A DNA stretch of 64,000 bases from an uncultured Clostridia bacterium (GTDB lineage Bacteria; Bacillota; Clostridia; TANB77; CAG-508). The DNA lies in contig CAKPGU010000001.1 in NCBI GenBank assembly GCA_934155265.1, positions 1 to 64,000 of the forward strand. The letters are read 5' to 3'. Position numbers and translations under genes: made by a program. Position 1 is the stretch's first letter; each line of letters begins with the position of its first letter. This document shows positions 8,085 to 17,923 of the stretch, piece after piece. The notes beneath the pieces are model-generated. The model was not told the origin of the DNA, made no database searches, and saw nothing but the letters and a program-made list of their open reading frames with translations.

Positions 8085-9794
8085 CTACATCCTATCTGGC
8101 ATTTCTATTCCAAGTAATCCTGCACCAATTTTTAAAATTTTCCCAACTGAATAAGTCAAATAAACACGAGCATTTTGAAGATTTTTATCTTCATTGATAA
8201 TTTTATTTTCATTATAAAAATTACTATATGCTTTAGCCACATCTATTAGATATCTTGATAAGATTGATGGTTCATTCTTTTCTGTAACTTGAACCAATAC
8301 ATCTTCAAGTTCATATATTAATTTTATTAATCTAATTGAATACTCATCTTGTAATAAATTTGTATTAATTTCTTTAATTTCAGGTACTCCTCCAGCTTTT
8401 TCCATAACACTTTTGGTACGTACATAAGTATATTGAATATATGGACCTGTTTCACCTTGAAAATTCAAAATTGTATCCCAATCAAATATTTCATCTTTTA
8501 TTCTTGATTGTGCTAAATCATTAAATATTACTGCACCTACTCCGACTTTTTTAGCTACTTCATCTTTATTTTCAAGTTCAGGATTTTTTTGTTCAATTAT
8601 TGTTTTTGCTCTTGATATTGCTTCATCGAGTAATTCACTTAATTTTACACTTGTTCCTTCTCTTGTTGACATTTTACCTGTTGGTAATAATACCATTCCA
8701 AAAGCAACATGTTCTAATCCATTTGTATATTTTTCATCTAATCCAAGAAGTTTAGCAACTTCAAATACTTGTTTGAAGTGTAGTACTTGTTCATATGATG
8801 TAACATATAAAGCTTTGTCAAAATCATATGTTCTTGCTCTATACATAATTGCAGCCAAATCTCTTGTTGCATATGTTGATGATCCATTGCTTTTTTCTAT
8901 TATACATGGTGTGTTAATTCCTTTATCTTCTAAGTCTACAATCCTTGCTCCTTCAGATTCTATTAATTTTCCACTCTTTTCTAAAATTTCAACAATTTCT
9001 GCCATTTTGTCTGAATAAAAAGCTTCACCATTCCAAGAATCAAATTTGCTACCTAATATATCGTATACTTTTTGGAATTCTTTTAAACTTAGTTCTCTAA
9101 ATTTTTGCCAAATCTCAACACAATAAGGATCTCCATCTTCAAGTTTTTTGAAATTATTTCTACAATTTTCTAAAACTTGTTCATCTTCTTTACAAGCTTG
9201 ATTAATTCTTATATAAATCTTAGTTAATTCATCTATTGGATTTTCTTCAATATTATATTCATTTCCCCACAATTTATATCCTTCAATTAATTTTCCAAAT
9301 TGTGTTCCATAATCTCCTAAATGATTTATTCCTGTTACATTATATCCCAAATATTTATATATTTTGTATAATGCCGCCCCTATTACAGTTGAACGTAAAT
9401 GTCCAATATGAAATGGTTTTGCAATATTAGGAGCAGAATAGTCTATTACTATATTTTTTCCATTTCCTACTGTTGATTTGCTATATTCCTCATCATTAGA
9501 CACTTCTTGTAAAACTTCTTTGGCTAATAATTCTTTATTTACAAAAAAGTTTAAATATCCACCTACAACATCTACTTTTATTATTTCATTTTCATTTAAT
9601 TTAATATTCTCTTTTATTTCTGTAGCAATAGCTTGTGGTGCTTTTTTTAATGTTTTTGCCAACCTAAAACATGGAAATGCATAATCTCCATTTTCAGTTC
9701 CTTTTGGCTTTTCTATTGATTTTTTTATTTCGTTTTTATCAACATTTATAACTTGTGCTATTGCATTTGCTATTATATTTTTAAAATCTATCAT
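8085..9794 (-). CDS. argS: Arginyl-tRNA synthetase
   Basis: This class Ia synthetase charges tRNA-Arg. The 569-aa product has the N-terminal Add-1 domain, the HIGH signature in KPFHIGHLRSTVIG, GDYGTQFGKL, and the C-terminal anticodon-binding domain ending in the characteristic LLGIEMPDRM. The KMSKS position reads GKMSTREG, as is normal for this enzyme. It starts 13 bp downstream of the HD hydrolase stop codon, with a GGAGAG site inside that short spacer, so the two genes form one unit. Confidence 0.96.
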   Translation of the reverse strand: MIDFKNIIANAIAQVINVDKNEIKKSIEKPKGTENGDYAFPCFRLAKTLKKAPQAIATEIKENIKLNENEIIKVDVVGGYLNFFVNKELLAKEVLQEVSNDEEYSKSTVGNGKNIVIDYSAPNIAKPFHIGHLRSTVIGAALYKIYKYLGYNVTGINHLGDYGTQFGKLIEGYKLWGNEYNIEENPIDELTKIYIRINQACKEDEQVLENCRNNFKKLEDGDPYCVEIWQKFRELSLKEFQKVYDILGSKFDSWNGEAFYSDKMAEIVEILEKSGKLIESEGARIVDLEDKGINTPCIIEKSNGSSTYATRDLAAIMYRARTYDFDKALYVTSYEQVLHFKQVFEVAKLLGLDEKYTNGLEHVAFGMVLLPTGKMSTREGTSVKLSELLDEAISRAKTIIEQKNPELENKDEVAKKVGVGAVIFNDLAQSRIKDEIFDWDTILNFQGETGPYIQYTYVRTKSVMEKAGGVPEIKEINTNLLQDEYSIRLIKLIYELEDVLVQVTEKNEPSILSRYLIDVAKAYSNFYNENKIINEDKNLQNARVYLTYSVGKILKIGAGLLGIEMPDRM

Positions 9795-9807
9795 TTTCTC
9801 TCCTTCT

Positions 9808-10344
9808 TTACTTCCATAGTTCTTCTAAAACTTTTTTATATCTTACAAATATTGGATGATTAGCCTCAACATTTTCTATACAGCTTTTATATACACTTGT
9901 ATAATACCATTTTTGCTCTTCTGGATTTCTAGATAATACTTTATCTTCTCCACATTCCTTTATATTAGAAATAGAATCTTCTAAATTATTTATTTTATCA
10001 CATGCTACAATCAATTTTGAACCAAGTGGAGCTGTTTTTATATGATTTATTGTATGTTGTTTTCTTTCCTTCCAAGGTAAACTTTTGTCTGGTTCGGAAG
10101 CATCATATACATAGTCTCTAACCTTTTTTCCAAATTCTTTTTCTATATCTTCAAATGTATGTTGAGTATCTTCTACTACATCATGTAATATTCCTGCTGT
10201 AACTATATCTTCATCGCATCCATTTCTTTGCAATATCATTCCAACTGTAAATGGATGGAATATCATATCCACATCTTTTTGTTTTCTTTTTTGACCTTTG
10301 TGAGCCTTTGTTGCATAAAAAATCGCATATTCAATTTTATCCAT
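9808..10344 (-). CDS. HD-domain hydrolase (RelA/SpoT hydrolase-like fold)
   Basis: The 178-aa protein consists of a single HD domain. The metal-binding residues are seen in GQKRKQKDVDMIFHPFTVG (His) and GILHDVVEDT (HD motif). Its organisation resembles the stand-alone HD domains related to the (p)ppGpp hydrolase part of RelA/SpoT, but no synthetase domain is present, so a ppGpp hydrolase activity is only possible. It precedes argS in the same unit. Start ATG follows AGGAGAG. Confidence 0.8.
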   Translation of the reverse strand: MDKIEYAIFYATKAHKGQKRKQKDVDMIFHPFTVGMILQRNGCDEDIVTAGILHDVVEDTQHTFEDIEKEFGKKVRDYVYDASEPDKSLPWKERKQHTINHIKTAPLGSKLIVACDKINNLEDSISNIKECGEDKVLSRNPEEQKWYYTSVYKSCIENVEANHPIFVRYKKVLEELWK

Positions 10345-10415
10345 AATTCTCTCTCCTTTACCCCAAATATTATATTACATTTTTTTCAATTTTACAAGTT
10401 ATTGTTCTCTAATTA

Positions 10416-10443
10416 TTGACATTTATTAACTATATGTTATAAT
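10416..10443 (+). promoter_or_regulatory. Sigma-A promoter for the P-loop kinase gene
   Basis: Perfect TTGACA (-35), 16-nt spacer and perfect TATAAT (-10) on the plus strand, about 41 bp upstream of the ATG at 10485. Confidence 0.75.
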
Positions 10444-10484
10444 TGTTTTACTTTATAAATAAAAACTTTAAAGGAGGGCACAGT

Positions 10485-11090
10485 ATGAATAGACGGCCTT
10501 TAACAATTGAGTTTACTGGTTTACCTAATTCCGGTAAAACAACTTTAATTCATAATCTTGCAAAAGACTTGCAAAGTAATGGATTAAAAGTAAAAATTAT
10601 GCAAGAAGATGCTGAACTTGTACCTGCGGAAATTCCTAAAAAGACTTGGATTCGGAACACATGGATTACCTTTGGACAATTGCAATCTCTTTTAGAAATT
10701 CCATATTCAACAGAAGAACTCATCTTATTAGACAGAGGTTATTGTGATGCTTTGTTTTGGGCAAAGTTCTTGTACAAACAAGATGCTTGCTCAAAAGAAC
10801 AATCTGAATCTCTTCTTAGAATTCTTCATGAAATGAATGATCAATTCAATTTATTGCCTGACTATCTTTTTGTAATTGATGTTTCTATTAAAGAATCTAT
10901 GAAAAGAAGATTAGCTATGGGTGGTAAAATTGTCTTGACTAATGAAGATTTCTTGAGCTTTTACAAAGCTGAATTAGAAGAGTTCTATCAGGGCATTACT
11001 TGTCCAATGTGGTATTTGGATACTTCGAGTTTATCTATTGAAGAAACTAAAAACATAACAGTTGAAAAAATTCAAGAAATACTTGCATGA
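10485..11090 (+). CDS. P-loop nucleoside/nucleotide kinase-like ATPase
   Basis: The 201-aa product starts at ATG 10485, which has a strong AAAGGAGGG site 8 nt upstream; the open frame before it is non-coding. The Walker A loop is GLPNSGKTTL (residues about 10-19), a Walker B-like segment is ELILLDRGYCDAL, and VIDVSIKESMKRRLAMGG resembles the LID region of thymidylate kinase and deoxynucleoside kinase relatives. The substrate cannot be told from sequence. It is monocistronic, with its own consensus promoter, convergent with cysS. Confidence 0.8.
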   Translation: MNRRPLTIEFTGLPNSGKTTLIHNLAKDLQSNGLKVKIMQEDAELVPAEIPKKTWIRNTWITFGQLQSLLEIPYSTEELILLDRGYCDALFWAKFLYKQDACSKEQSESLLRILHEMNDQFNLLPDYLFVIDVSIKESMKRRLAMGGKIVLTNEDFLSFYKAELEEFYQGITCPMWYLDTSSLSIEETKNITVEKIQEILA

Positions 11091-11100
11091 TTCACAACAA

Positions 11101-11132
11101 AGAAGAGGAATCTTTTATAGATTTCCTCTTCT
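11101..11132. terminator. Stem-loop between convergent kinase and cysS genes
   Basis: AGAAGAGGAA (11101-11110) and TTCCTCTTCT (11123-11132) pair perfectly. The right arm lies inside the last codons of cysS. T-runs are weak on both sides, so terminator function is probable but not certain. Confidence 0.5.
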
Positions 11133-12506
11133 CTCTATTTTAACTCCATCTTTTGTATCTTTTATATTATATCCTTTTTCAATAATTAAATCTCTTAATC
11201 TATCAGATTCAGTCCAATTCTTTTCATTTCTTGCAATTTTTCTTTGCTCTACTAAATCTAAAATTTCTTCTGGAATTTGTTGTTCTTCTTTCTTTTCAGT
11301 TATTTTTATGCCTAAAACTGTATCAAATTTTTCTAATAATTGTGCCACTTTAGGTGATTTTTCTGGATATTTTACAGCTTCCCATACAACACTCATTGCA
11401 AGTGGCATATTTAAATCATCATTTATAGCTTGATGGAATCTATTTTCCATATCATTTATTATATCCTCTGATATAGTATCAGTTCCATTTAAATGTTTTT
11501 GATATCCTTCTCTTAAACGATTTAACGATACTGATGCTGCTTCTATTCCATCCCAAGTAAAGTTTAGTTTTCCTTTATAATGGCATGAAAAATTAAATAA
11601 TCGGTATACTAATGGATCATATCCTCTATTTATAATGTCATCCATTAAATAAACATTGCCTAAGCTTTTTGACATCTTTCCACCATTTATTAATAGGTAT
11701 TCCCCATGCATCCAATAATGAGCTGGTATTTTACCACATGCCCCTTTGCTTTGAGCAATTTCATTTTCATGGTGTGTTGGTATTAAATCAATTCCACCTG
11801 TATGTATATCAAATATTTCTCCTAAATACTTTGTACTCATTGCTGAACATTCAATATGCCAGCCAGGATAACTTGGTCCCCATGGGCTATCCCATTTCAT
11901 TAAATGATTTTCAGGAGCTTTTATCCATAAAGCAAAATCATATGGATTTCTTTTTTCTGGATCAACTTCTACTCTTGCTCCTGCTTTTTGTTCTCTAAGA
12001 TTTACTCCAGATAATATTCCATATTCATCTAGTTTAGATACATCAAAATATATAGCAGTAGAAGTTTCATATGCATATCCTCTTTCCATTATTTTTTCTA
12101 CTAATTCTAGCATTTCTTTTATATGTTCCGTAGCTTTACATACTATTTCTGGTGTTTCTATATTTAATCTTTCTAAATCTCTAAAAAATAATTTAGTATA
12201 ATGTTCTGCAATTTCCATAGGAGTCTTATGTTCTTCTCTAGCAGATTTCAGCATCTTGTCTTCACCCTCATCTCCGTCTGAAACAAGGTGTCCAACATCT
12301 GTAATATTCATTACATGTTTTAATTCATATCCATTATATCTTAATACACGTCTTAATGTATCTTGAAATAAATTGGTTCTCATATTTCCTATTGTCGCAT
12401 CTTTGTATACTGTAGGTCCACATGAATATATTTTTACCTTTCCTGGCTCTATTGATTTAAATAGTTCTTTCTTTTTTGTTAAAGTATTATAAAAATATAT
12501 GTCCAT
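11115..12506 (-). CDS. cysS: Cysteinyl-tRNA synthetase
   Basis: This class I synthetase charges tRNA-Cys. The 463-aa product has YSCGPTVYKDATIGNMRT near the N-terminus (zinc ligand Cys and HIGH-equivalent region), PWGPSYPGWHIECSAMS and HTGGIDLIPTHHENEIAQ (zinc site), and the KMSKS loop in NGGKMSKSLGN. Length and ending are normal for the family. It lies 47 bp after the PBP1A gene, with a hairpin (12528-12552) between them. ATG follows a GGGAGG site. Confidence 0.96.
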   Translation of the reverse strand: MDIYFYNTLTKKKELFKSIEPGKVKIYSCGPTVYKDATIGNMRTNLFQDTLRRVLRYNGYELKHVMNITDVGHLVSDGDEGEDKMLKSAREEHKTPMEIAEHYTKLFFRDLERLNIETPEIVCKATEHIKEMLELVEKIMERGYAYETSTAIYFDVSKLDEYGILSGVNLREQKAGARVEVDPEKRNPYDFALWIKAPENHLMKWDSPWGPSYPGWHIECSAMSTKYLGEIFDIHTGGIDLIPTHHENEIAQSKGACGKIPAHYWMHGEYLLINGGKMSKSLGNVYLMDDIINRGYDPLVYRLFNFSCHYKGKLNFTWDGIEAASVSLNRLREGYQKHLNGTDTISEDIINDMENRFHQAINDDLNMPLAMSVVWEAVKYPEKSPKVAQLLEKFDTVLGIKITEKKEEQQIPEEILDLVEQRKIARNEKNWTESDRLRDLIIEKGYNIKDTKDGVKIERRGNL

Positions 12507-12527
12507 TATTTCCTCCCTTTATATTCA

Positions 12528-12552
12528 AGAAAAGTGGCATAGCCACTTTTCT
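12528..12552 (-). terminator. Stem-loop after PBP1A gene
   Basis: A perfect 11-bp palindrome AGAAAAGTGGC / GCCACTTTTCT with a 3-nt loop. The T-tract beyond it on the minus strand is short, so it may attenuate, not fully end, transcription into cysS. Confidence 0.6.
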
Positions 12553-12553
12553 A

Positions 12554-15130
12554 TTATTCATTGTTATTTTCATCATCTGTATTATTGCTACTATCTCCTG
12601 TATTATCTGAGTCTGGTGTTTCTGGTGTATTTGGTGTTTCTGGTTCTGCTGGTTGTGTATCTGGTGTTGATGGTTGTGTATTACTTCCATCACTTGGTTC
12701 TTCGACTGTTACATTTGTTGATGTGTTCGGTTCTGTTGGTTTTACAGTTTCTGTTGACTTTTTATGTATTGTACAATATTCAGTTGGTGCTGTTCCCATT
12801 GTTGAATTAATTCCAGATGTAGTCCACAATCCAAGTCTTTCTTTTTCAACAACATAATTAGCAGATCTTCTTTCTTTTGATGGACAAAATTCATTTGCTA
12901 ATTTTCCAGATTCTGTACATATTGTATATTGACTCTTATGTGCATCACATGTTTCTGGTACATGATCTTTTGTAAAGATTTCTGAATAAGTATTTGAACA
13001 TTTATCTGTTGCAAGTAATCCACTTGTTCTACAAACAGTTGCATGTACTATATTTTCTGGTTCTTTAAATGTTGAATCTTCTAAGCCTTTATGAATTTGT
13101 GACATTATTCCAGAGAATAATTGTCCTGCTGGATTTGTTCCAGAAAAATTAATTCTTTGAGGATCATCAAATCCATACCATGCAGCACAAGCATAATAAT
13201 TTGTAAATCCACATAACCATCTATCTTTTGATGAGTTTGTTGTTCCTGTTTTTGCTGCTACGTCAATTCCATTAATTGCACAATATTTGGCTGTTCCAGC
13301 AAATCCATCTGCACCATTTATGACTGATTGCATTAAGTTCTTTATGATATATGCAGTTTCAGCTGAACATACTTTTTCTGTTTTTTGATTTGGTTCTAAT
13401 ACAACTTTTCCATTTGAATCTTCTACTTTAGTGTAAAATGTTGGTTCTATATATGTTCCATCATTTGCAACTGATGCATATGCTGCTGCCATTTCTAATG
13501 GACTTACACCATATGTCATTCCTCCTATTGCTAATGATAAATTTTCGTCATTATGTTCTTTATTGTCACTTGCATGAACAAGTGAAGATATTCCCATCTT
13601 TTCCATATATTCAATTGATTTTTGTGGTGTTAATTCAGCCATAACTTTAATAAATGGTATATTTTGAGATGTTGTTAATGCTGTTCTAACAGTTCTTAGG
13701 CCTGTAAATTTATTGTAGTTTTCAGGCTCATAATCTTTTCCAAATGTTGTTTTTAAATCTGCATAGATTGTTGCAGGTGTTATTGTACCTTCTTCAATCC
13801 CAGGCAGTACATCTGCCAAAGGTTTTATAGAGGATCCTGTCTGTCTTTTTGAACTTATTCTATTTAATCCTCTTGAAGTTGTTTTTTCTCTTAATTGTCC
13901 AACAGCTCCAACAACCTTTCCTGTTGATGGCTCTATAACTACTGCTGCACCCTGAGCTAGAATTGGTGAACCACTTTCATCCTTCACTACTTTTCCAGCT
14001 TTATCTTTCAATTCTAATTTGTATTTACCTTTTTTTGATTCTTCTTCCATAACATTTTGTACTGATGATACTTGTGTTGAATATATTGTTAGTCCGCTAG
14101 TCTGTAAATATGTTTCTGCTGCATCTTTTGATATTTGTTTTTCATCCATTATTTGTTGTATTAATTGAGTTATTAGTGCATCAGTATGTGAAGAATAAAT
14201 ATTTCCTTTAACACCATTTTCAAATTTAAATCCAGCATCTACTTCTGCGACAGCTGCATCATATTCTTCCTGTGTTATGTAGTCAAATTTTTTCATTTGT
14301 GATAATACCGTTTTTGTTCTTTTAGATATTTTTTCTGTAACATCATTTCCTGAATATGGATTATACGCATTTGGTGAATGGTTTATTCCTGCTAAAAATG
14401 CACATTGTGCTATACTTAAATCTTTTGCAGTTTTATTAAAATAGTATTCTGATCCGATTTCTACACCATGCTTTTCGCTTCCGCCATTTCCTATATATAT
14501 CAAATTCAAATATATTTCAATTATTTGATCTTTTGACATTGCTTTTTCTATTTGATATGCTTTTGACCATTCTTTTAATTTTCTAATTACACCTGCAGCA
14601 CCACTAGAGGCTTTTTCTTGTGTTACATTTTTTACAACTTGTTGAGTAATTGTACTTCCTCCTCCTGCTGTTGATTTTCCACCATGAGTTAAAAATGAAA
14701 GTACTGCTGCTCCTGTTCTTTTAATATCAACTCCATGATGTTGTTCAAATCTTTCATCTTCTATTGATATATAAGCTTTTGGCAAATATGGTGACATCTC
14801 TTCAAGTGTAATAATCTTTCTACTTTCGTCTCCATTTAGTTCTGCTAACACATTTCCGTCTGTATCTACTATTGTTGAGTTTTCTTTCATTATTAAGTCA
14901 GACATATCTATTGAGAAATCTTCTTTTTCAATTCCAAATATTAATCCAATTCCAACTCCAGCTCCAACTACAATTAATATAACTAATATTATTAATAAAA
15001 TTTTCAGTGCTAGTGCTAATTTAGGATGTTTATATTTAAACTTCATTTTAGTATCTTTTCTTTTTGATTTTGCATCTTTATTTCCCTTTTTAGTTCTTTT
15101 ATTTGTTATTTTCTTCTTTTTCTTTCCCAT
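12554..15130 (-). CDS. Class A penicillin-binding protein (PBP1A type)
   Basis: The 858-aa bifunctional peptidoglycan synthase has a very basic cytoplasmic tail (residues 1-40), one membrane anchor (about 42-68), a GT51 glycosyltransferase domain (EDERFEQHHGVD, GGSTITQQVVKN, KAMSKDQIIEIYLN) and a transpeptidase domain with the serine motif TGSSIKP, the SxN motif TSQN and KTGTTN. After the transpeptidase come cysteine-containing segments and a low-complexity tail of about 80 residues rich in Pro, Thr, Asn, Glu and Asp, probably threading through the wall. It polymerises and cross-links glycan strands outside the membrane. Confidence 0.94.
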   Translation of the reverse strand: MGKKKKKITNKRTKKGNKDAKSKRKDTKMKFKYKHPKLALALKILLIILVILIVVGAGVGIGLIFGIEKEDFSIDMSDLIMKENSTIVDTDGNVLAELNGDESRKIITLEEMSPYLPKAYISIEDERFEQHHGVDIKRTGAAVLSFLTHGGKSTAGGGSTITQQVVKNVTQEKASSGAAGVIRKLKEWSKAYQIEKAMSKDQIIEIYLNLIYIGNGGSEKHGVEIGSEYYFNKTAKDLSIAQCAFLAGINHSPNAYNPYSGNDVTEKISKRTKTVLSQMKKFDYITQEEYDAAVAEVDAGFKFENGVKGNIYSSHTDALITQLIQQIMDEKQISKDAAETYLQTSGLTIYSTQVSSVQNVMEEESKKGKYKLELKDKAGKVVKDESGSPILAQGAAVVIEPSTGKVVGAVGQLREKTTSRGLNRISSKRQTGSSIKPLADVLPGIEEGTITPATIYADLKTTFGKDYEPENYNKFTGLRTVRTALTTSQNIPFIKVMAELTPQKSIEYMEKMGISSLVHASDNKEHNDENLSLAIGGMTYGVSPLEMAAAYASVANDGTYIEPTFYTKVEDSNGKVVLEPNQKTEKVCSAETAYIIKNLMQSVINGADGFAGTAKYCAINGIDVAAKTGTTNSSKDRWLCGFTNYYACAAWYGFDDPQRINFSGTNPAGQLFSGIMSQIHKGLEDSTFKEPENIVHATVCRTSGLLATDKCSNTYSEIFTKDHVPETCDAHKSQYTICTESGKLANEFCPSKERRSANYVVEKERLGLWTTSGINSTMGTAPTEYCTIHKKSTETVKPTEPNTSTNVTVEEPSDGSNTQPSTPDTQPAEPETPNTPETPDSDNTGDSSNNTDDENNNE

Positions 15131-15238
15131 TTTTTATCTCTTTCCTTTCCCAAGATATTAATTGGTTAAACATTGATAACATTATAATACATTTCATAAA
15201 AAAAGAAAAGTATTTTAAGAAATTCTTTAAATTTTTCA

Positions 15239-16072
15239 TCATTGGTTAAAAATTTTTCCATTTATTCCAAATACATCTTTTATTGAAACCTTATTTTTAG
15301 CAATTTTTCCACGTATATGTTTAAAAGTATCTTTCATATATAGATTGGCTTCAAGTAAATCTTTAGTTTTAAATTTTTGCATGTTCTCTCTCCAAATAGT
15401 TTCTTCTCTTCCAACTTCAATTTCATAATCATTTATATTTATTCCATTAAAACGTTTTGAATATATTCTCATATTGCCTTCTAGGTTTATAATTACAGCA
15501 TTTTCATTTATCCTGTACCTATTTAATACTTCTTTATTAAAATCTAAATTTAGTATTATTTTCGACCTTATTAGACTTTTTTTCTCATTATTTGAAATAA
15601 CTATTAAAATCCCATTTTTCTCATATATTTCTTTTTCTATTTTTCTCAATTTATCTATATGATTTGTTACAACATTTACTCTTTTATATTGTTTTGACAG
15701 TTCTTTTATTGTTTCTATACTAATATCTGTTATTTCATTTGTTGTTATTGCAATTTCAATTTCTTCTTTTTTTAAACTATTTTTTCTTATTATATAATCA
15801 AGTAATTCAAAAGATATATATTTTTCTAGCCATCTTCCATCAAATATTTTTATATTGTTTAAATTTAGTGCATTAATTAAATTCTTATTTTCACATAACT
15901 CTCTACTTAATACGACGTTTGTTGCTTCACATTTTATTAATTTTTTTACTACTTTTTTTATGTCTTTTGCCTTTTCCAAGTCTGCATATATTTTGAAATT
16001 ATCATTTTCTATTTTAGTTTTAAATAAAATAAATCTATGCTTATCCATTTTTTCAATATAAAATGTTTTCAT
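15239..16072 (-). CDS. Conserved-looking hypothetical protein, 277 aa
   Basis: No family is recognised. The protein is soluble, Lys/Ile/Asn-rich, without signal peptide or membrane span. Alternating strand-helix patterns (for example KRVNVVTNHIDKLRK and ILIVISNNEKK) suggest a Rossmann-like alpha/beta fold in the middle third. It lies between the GH18 hydrolase and PBP1A genes on the same strand; spacing of about 100 bp on each side does not show clear operon membership. The ATG has an AGAGGTG site. Confidence 0.7.
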   Translation of the reverse strand: MKTFYIEKMDKHRFILFKTKIENDNFKIYADLEKAKDIKKVVKKLIKCEATNVVLSRELCENKNLINALNLNNIKIFDGRWLEKYISFELLDYIIRKNSLKKEEIEIAITTNEITDISIETIKELSKQYKRVNVVTNHIDKLRKIEKEIYEKNGILIVISNNEKKSLIRSKIILNLDFNKEVLNRYRINENAVIINLEGNMRIYSKRFNGININDYEIEVGREETIWRENMQKFKTKDLLEANLYMKDTFKHIRGKIAKNKVSIKDVFGINGKIFNQ

Positions 16073-16130
16073 TTTTTACACCTCTATTGATGTGTATTCG
16101 ATATAGTATTAATTTATTCCACAAAAACAA

Positions 16131-16165
16131 AAACTGAGTCTCCTACATTGTAGTTAACTCAGTTT
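16131..16165 (-). terminator. Rho-independent terminator after GH18 gene
   Basis: AAACTGAGT (16131-16139) pairs with ACTCAGTTT (16157-16165). On the minus strand the stem is followed by a T-rich tail (TTTTTGTTTTT including the last stem bases). Confidence 0.75.
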
Positions 16166-16169
16166 TTAT

Positions 16170-17834
16170 TTATTTTGAAAGTCCTTCTTTAATTATAGTC
16201 CAAACATTAGATGTTTCCATATCTTTTCTCCAACAAGAAGTTCCACCTAAATTATACTTAGAAACTAAAGAAACTTTTTCTTTAATTGATGTTCCATCTT
16301 CAATCCACATTTTAACTGTATTTTTTCCTGAAGCATATTCTATATAATATTGTTTCAATGTATCATCCCATTGTTTTTCAACATTATTAGGAATTTTAAT
16401 ATTCATCATACTAACAACAGTTCTATCTTTAATTTGTCCATCTGCAGTAACAGTCCATTGTCTTGTATAAAATGGCATTCCTAAAATAATTTTTTGCGTA
16501 TCTACTTGATCATAATCTATAATTTTCTTTAAACTAGTTTCTACCCAATTTAATCCTGCTGTAGTTCCTGGCTTTGTACTTGATGTTCCATATTGATCGT
16601 AAGCCATAAATATCAAGTAATCAGCAACATCTCCCAAAACATTTCTATCAAAACATAATGACCAATTAGGATCACCATCTGGTGCTGTTACATCAACTGA
16701 TGTAACTATTCCCATTTCTAACATTCTTGGCATTAATTCTATAATAAATCTTGAATATTTGTCTTTATCTGCTTCATACATATTTTCAAAGTCTACATTT
16801 ATTCCGTCAATATCATATTGTGCACATTTTTGTACAATTCTTTCTATTAATTCTTGTCTTTTGCTATAACTATTTAATATAGTAGACGTTATTTTTATTC
16901 CAGCTTCAGCATTTGAAATCATTGGCCATACTTTATATCCATTTGAATGTGCCCAATTTATATAAGCTATTCCTGCATCTCCAACATTATCTTTTAAAGA
17001 TCCATCATTTTTATCTAAATAGAAGAATGATGGTGATACTACATTTACTCCATCTATAGTTTGACCTGTTCTGTCTGGTGCTTTTACGTATTGTGAGTAG
17101 TAATCCCAAAACATATCTACTTTTCCAGTTATTTGTTTAGTTCTTTCTTTTGCCTCTCTTATTGTAGTGATATCTGTTAATTTATTTGCTTTAACATATC
17201 CTACTTTCCCTTTTTGTGTTCTTATTTTTGCCCATCCTGAATCTTGTCCATTGTCAACTAAAATAACCGTTTCACCTTTTTGAACTTTATCTACTGTTTT
17301 TGAGAAAAATCTACTTTTACTTCTTATAGATATTTTGGATTTTGTATCTGCACTAATTTGTTCTCTGTCTAATGAATCTATTGTTATTACCTTTGTATCT
17401 TCTATATTTTTTAATTCTATATTATATACATCTTGCATTTCACTAATTGGCATATATACAATGTCATTATCTTTTAATGCATGTGCTGATATTTTCTTTG
17501 TTGAACCATTTAATGTTAGCTTGTTTGATTCAAATCCTATGCTTGCAATTTTGTCATTATAAGTTGTAACTATCTCGTTTGTTTCTTCTTCTATATAGAT
17601 ATATTTATCAAAAAAGTTTTTCATATCATCCATTGATACATATATAATTCCGTCATCTATTCTAACTTCATTTTTCAATCTTGACGTTACATTATTGTTA
17701 TTTATTATTAGATTTATTTTTCCATCAGTCTTTTCTTTTATAAAGATTTCGGCTTTTACAACTACAAATCCAATTACAACTAGTGCCAACAATAATATTA
17801 CTATTTTTTTTATTACATCTTTATTTTTGTTCAT
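16170..17834 (-). CDS. Membrane-anchored GH18 hydrolase with SH3 domain (spore-cortex or wall glycosidase type)
   Basis: The 554-aa protein has an N-terminal membrane anchor (residues about 9-28), a beta-rich domain resembling the copper-amine-oxidase N-terminal-like module (about 35-155), an SH3 module (about 165-220) and a GH18 barrel (about 235-550). The GH18 catalytic signature DGINVDFE is intact. This domain order is familiar from Firmicute N-acetylglucosaminidases of the YaaH/SleL class, which act on spore cortex or cell wall glycan. The exact substrate is inferred from the family and from the sporulation genes in the window. Confidence 0.85.
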   Translation of the reverse strand: MNKNKDVIKKIVILLLALVVIGFVVVKAEIFIKEKTDGKINLIINNNNVTSRLKNEVRIDDGIIYVSMDDMKNFFDKYIYIEEETNEIVTTYNDKIASIGFESNKLTLNGSTKKISAHALKDNDIVYMPISEMQDVYNIELKNIEDTKVITIDSLDREQISADTKSKISIRSKSRFFSKTVDKVQKGETVILVDNGQDSGWAKIRTQKGKVGYVKANKLTDITTIREAKERTKQITGKVDMFWDYYSQYVKAPDRTGQTIDGVNVVSPSFFYLDKNDGSLKDNVGDAGIAYINWAHSNGYKVWPMISNAEAGIKITSTILNSYSKRQELIERIVQKCAQYDIDGINVDFENMYEADKDKYSRFIIELMPRMLEMGIVTSVDVTAPDGDPNWSLCFDRNVLGDVADYLIFMAYDQYGTSSTKPGTTAGLNWVETSLKKIIDYDQVDTQKIILGMPFYTRQWTVTADGQIKDRTVVSMMNIKIPNNVEKQWDDTLKQYYIEYASGKNTVKMWIEDGTSIKEKVSLVSKYNLGGTSCWRKDMETSNVWTIIKEGLSK

Positions 17835-17875
17835 TTGTTTTTCTCCTTTTTTTGTTCCATTATATTATACTGGAC

Positions 17876-17908
17876 AAAAAATAGCAAGATTTTTCTTGCT
17901 ATTTTTTT
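17876..17908 (-). terminator. Rho-independent terminator after lexA
   Basis: A stem containing ATAGCAAG / CTTGCTAT extended by A:T pairs, 6-nt T-rich loop, and T-run on the minus strand. Ends the lexA transcript. Confidence 0.8.
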
Positions 17909-17923
17909 ATTAACATGATATCT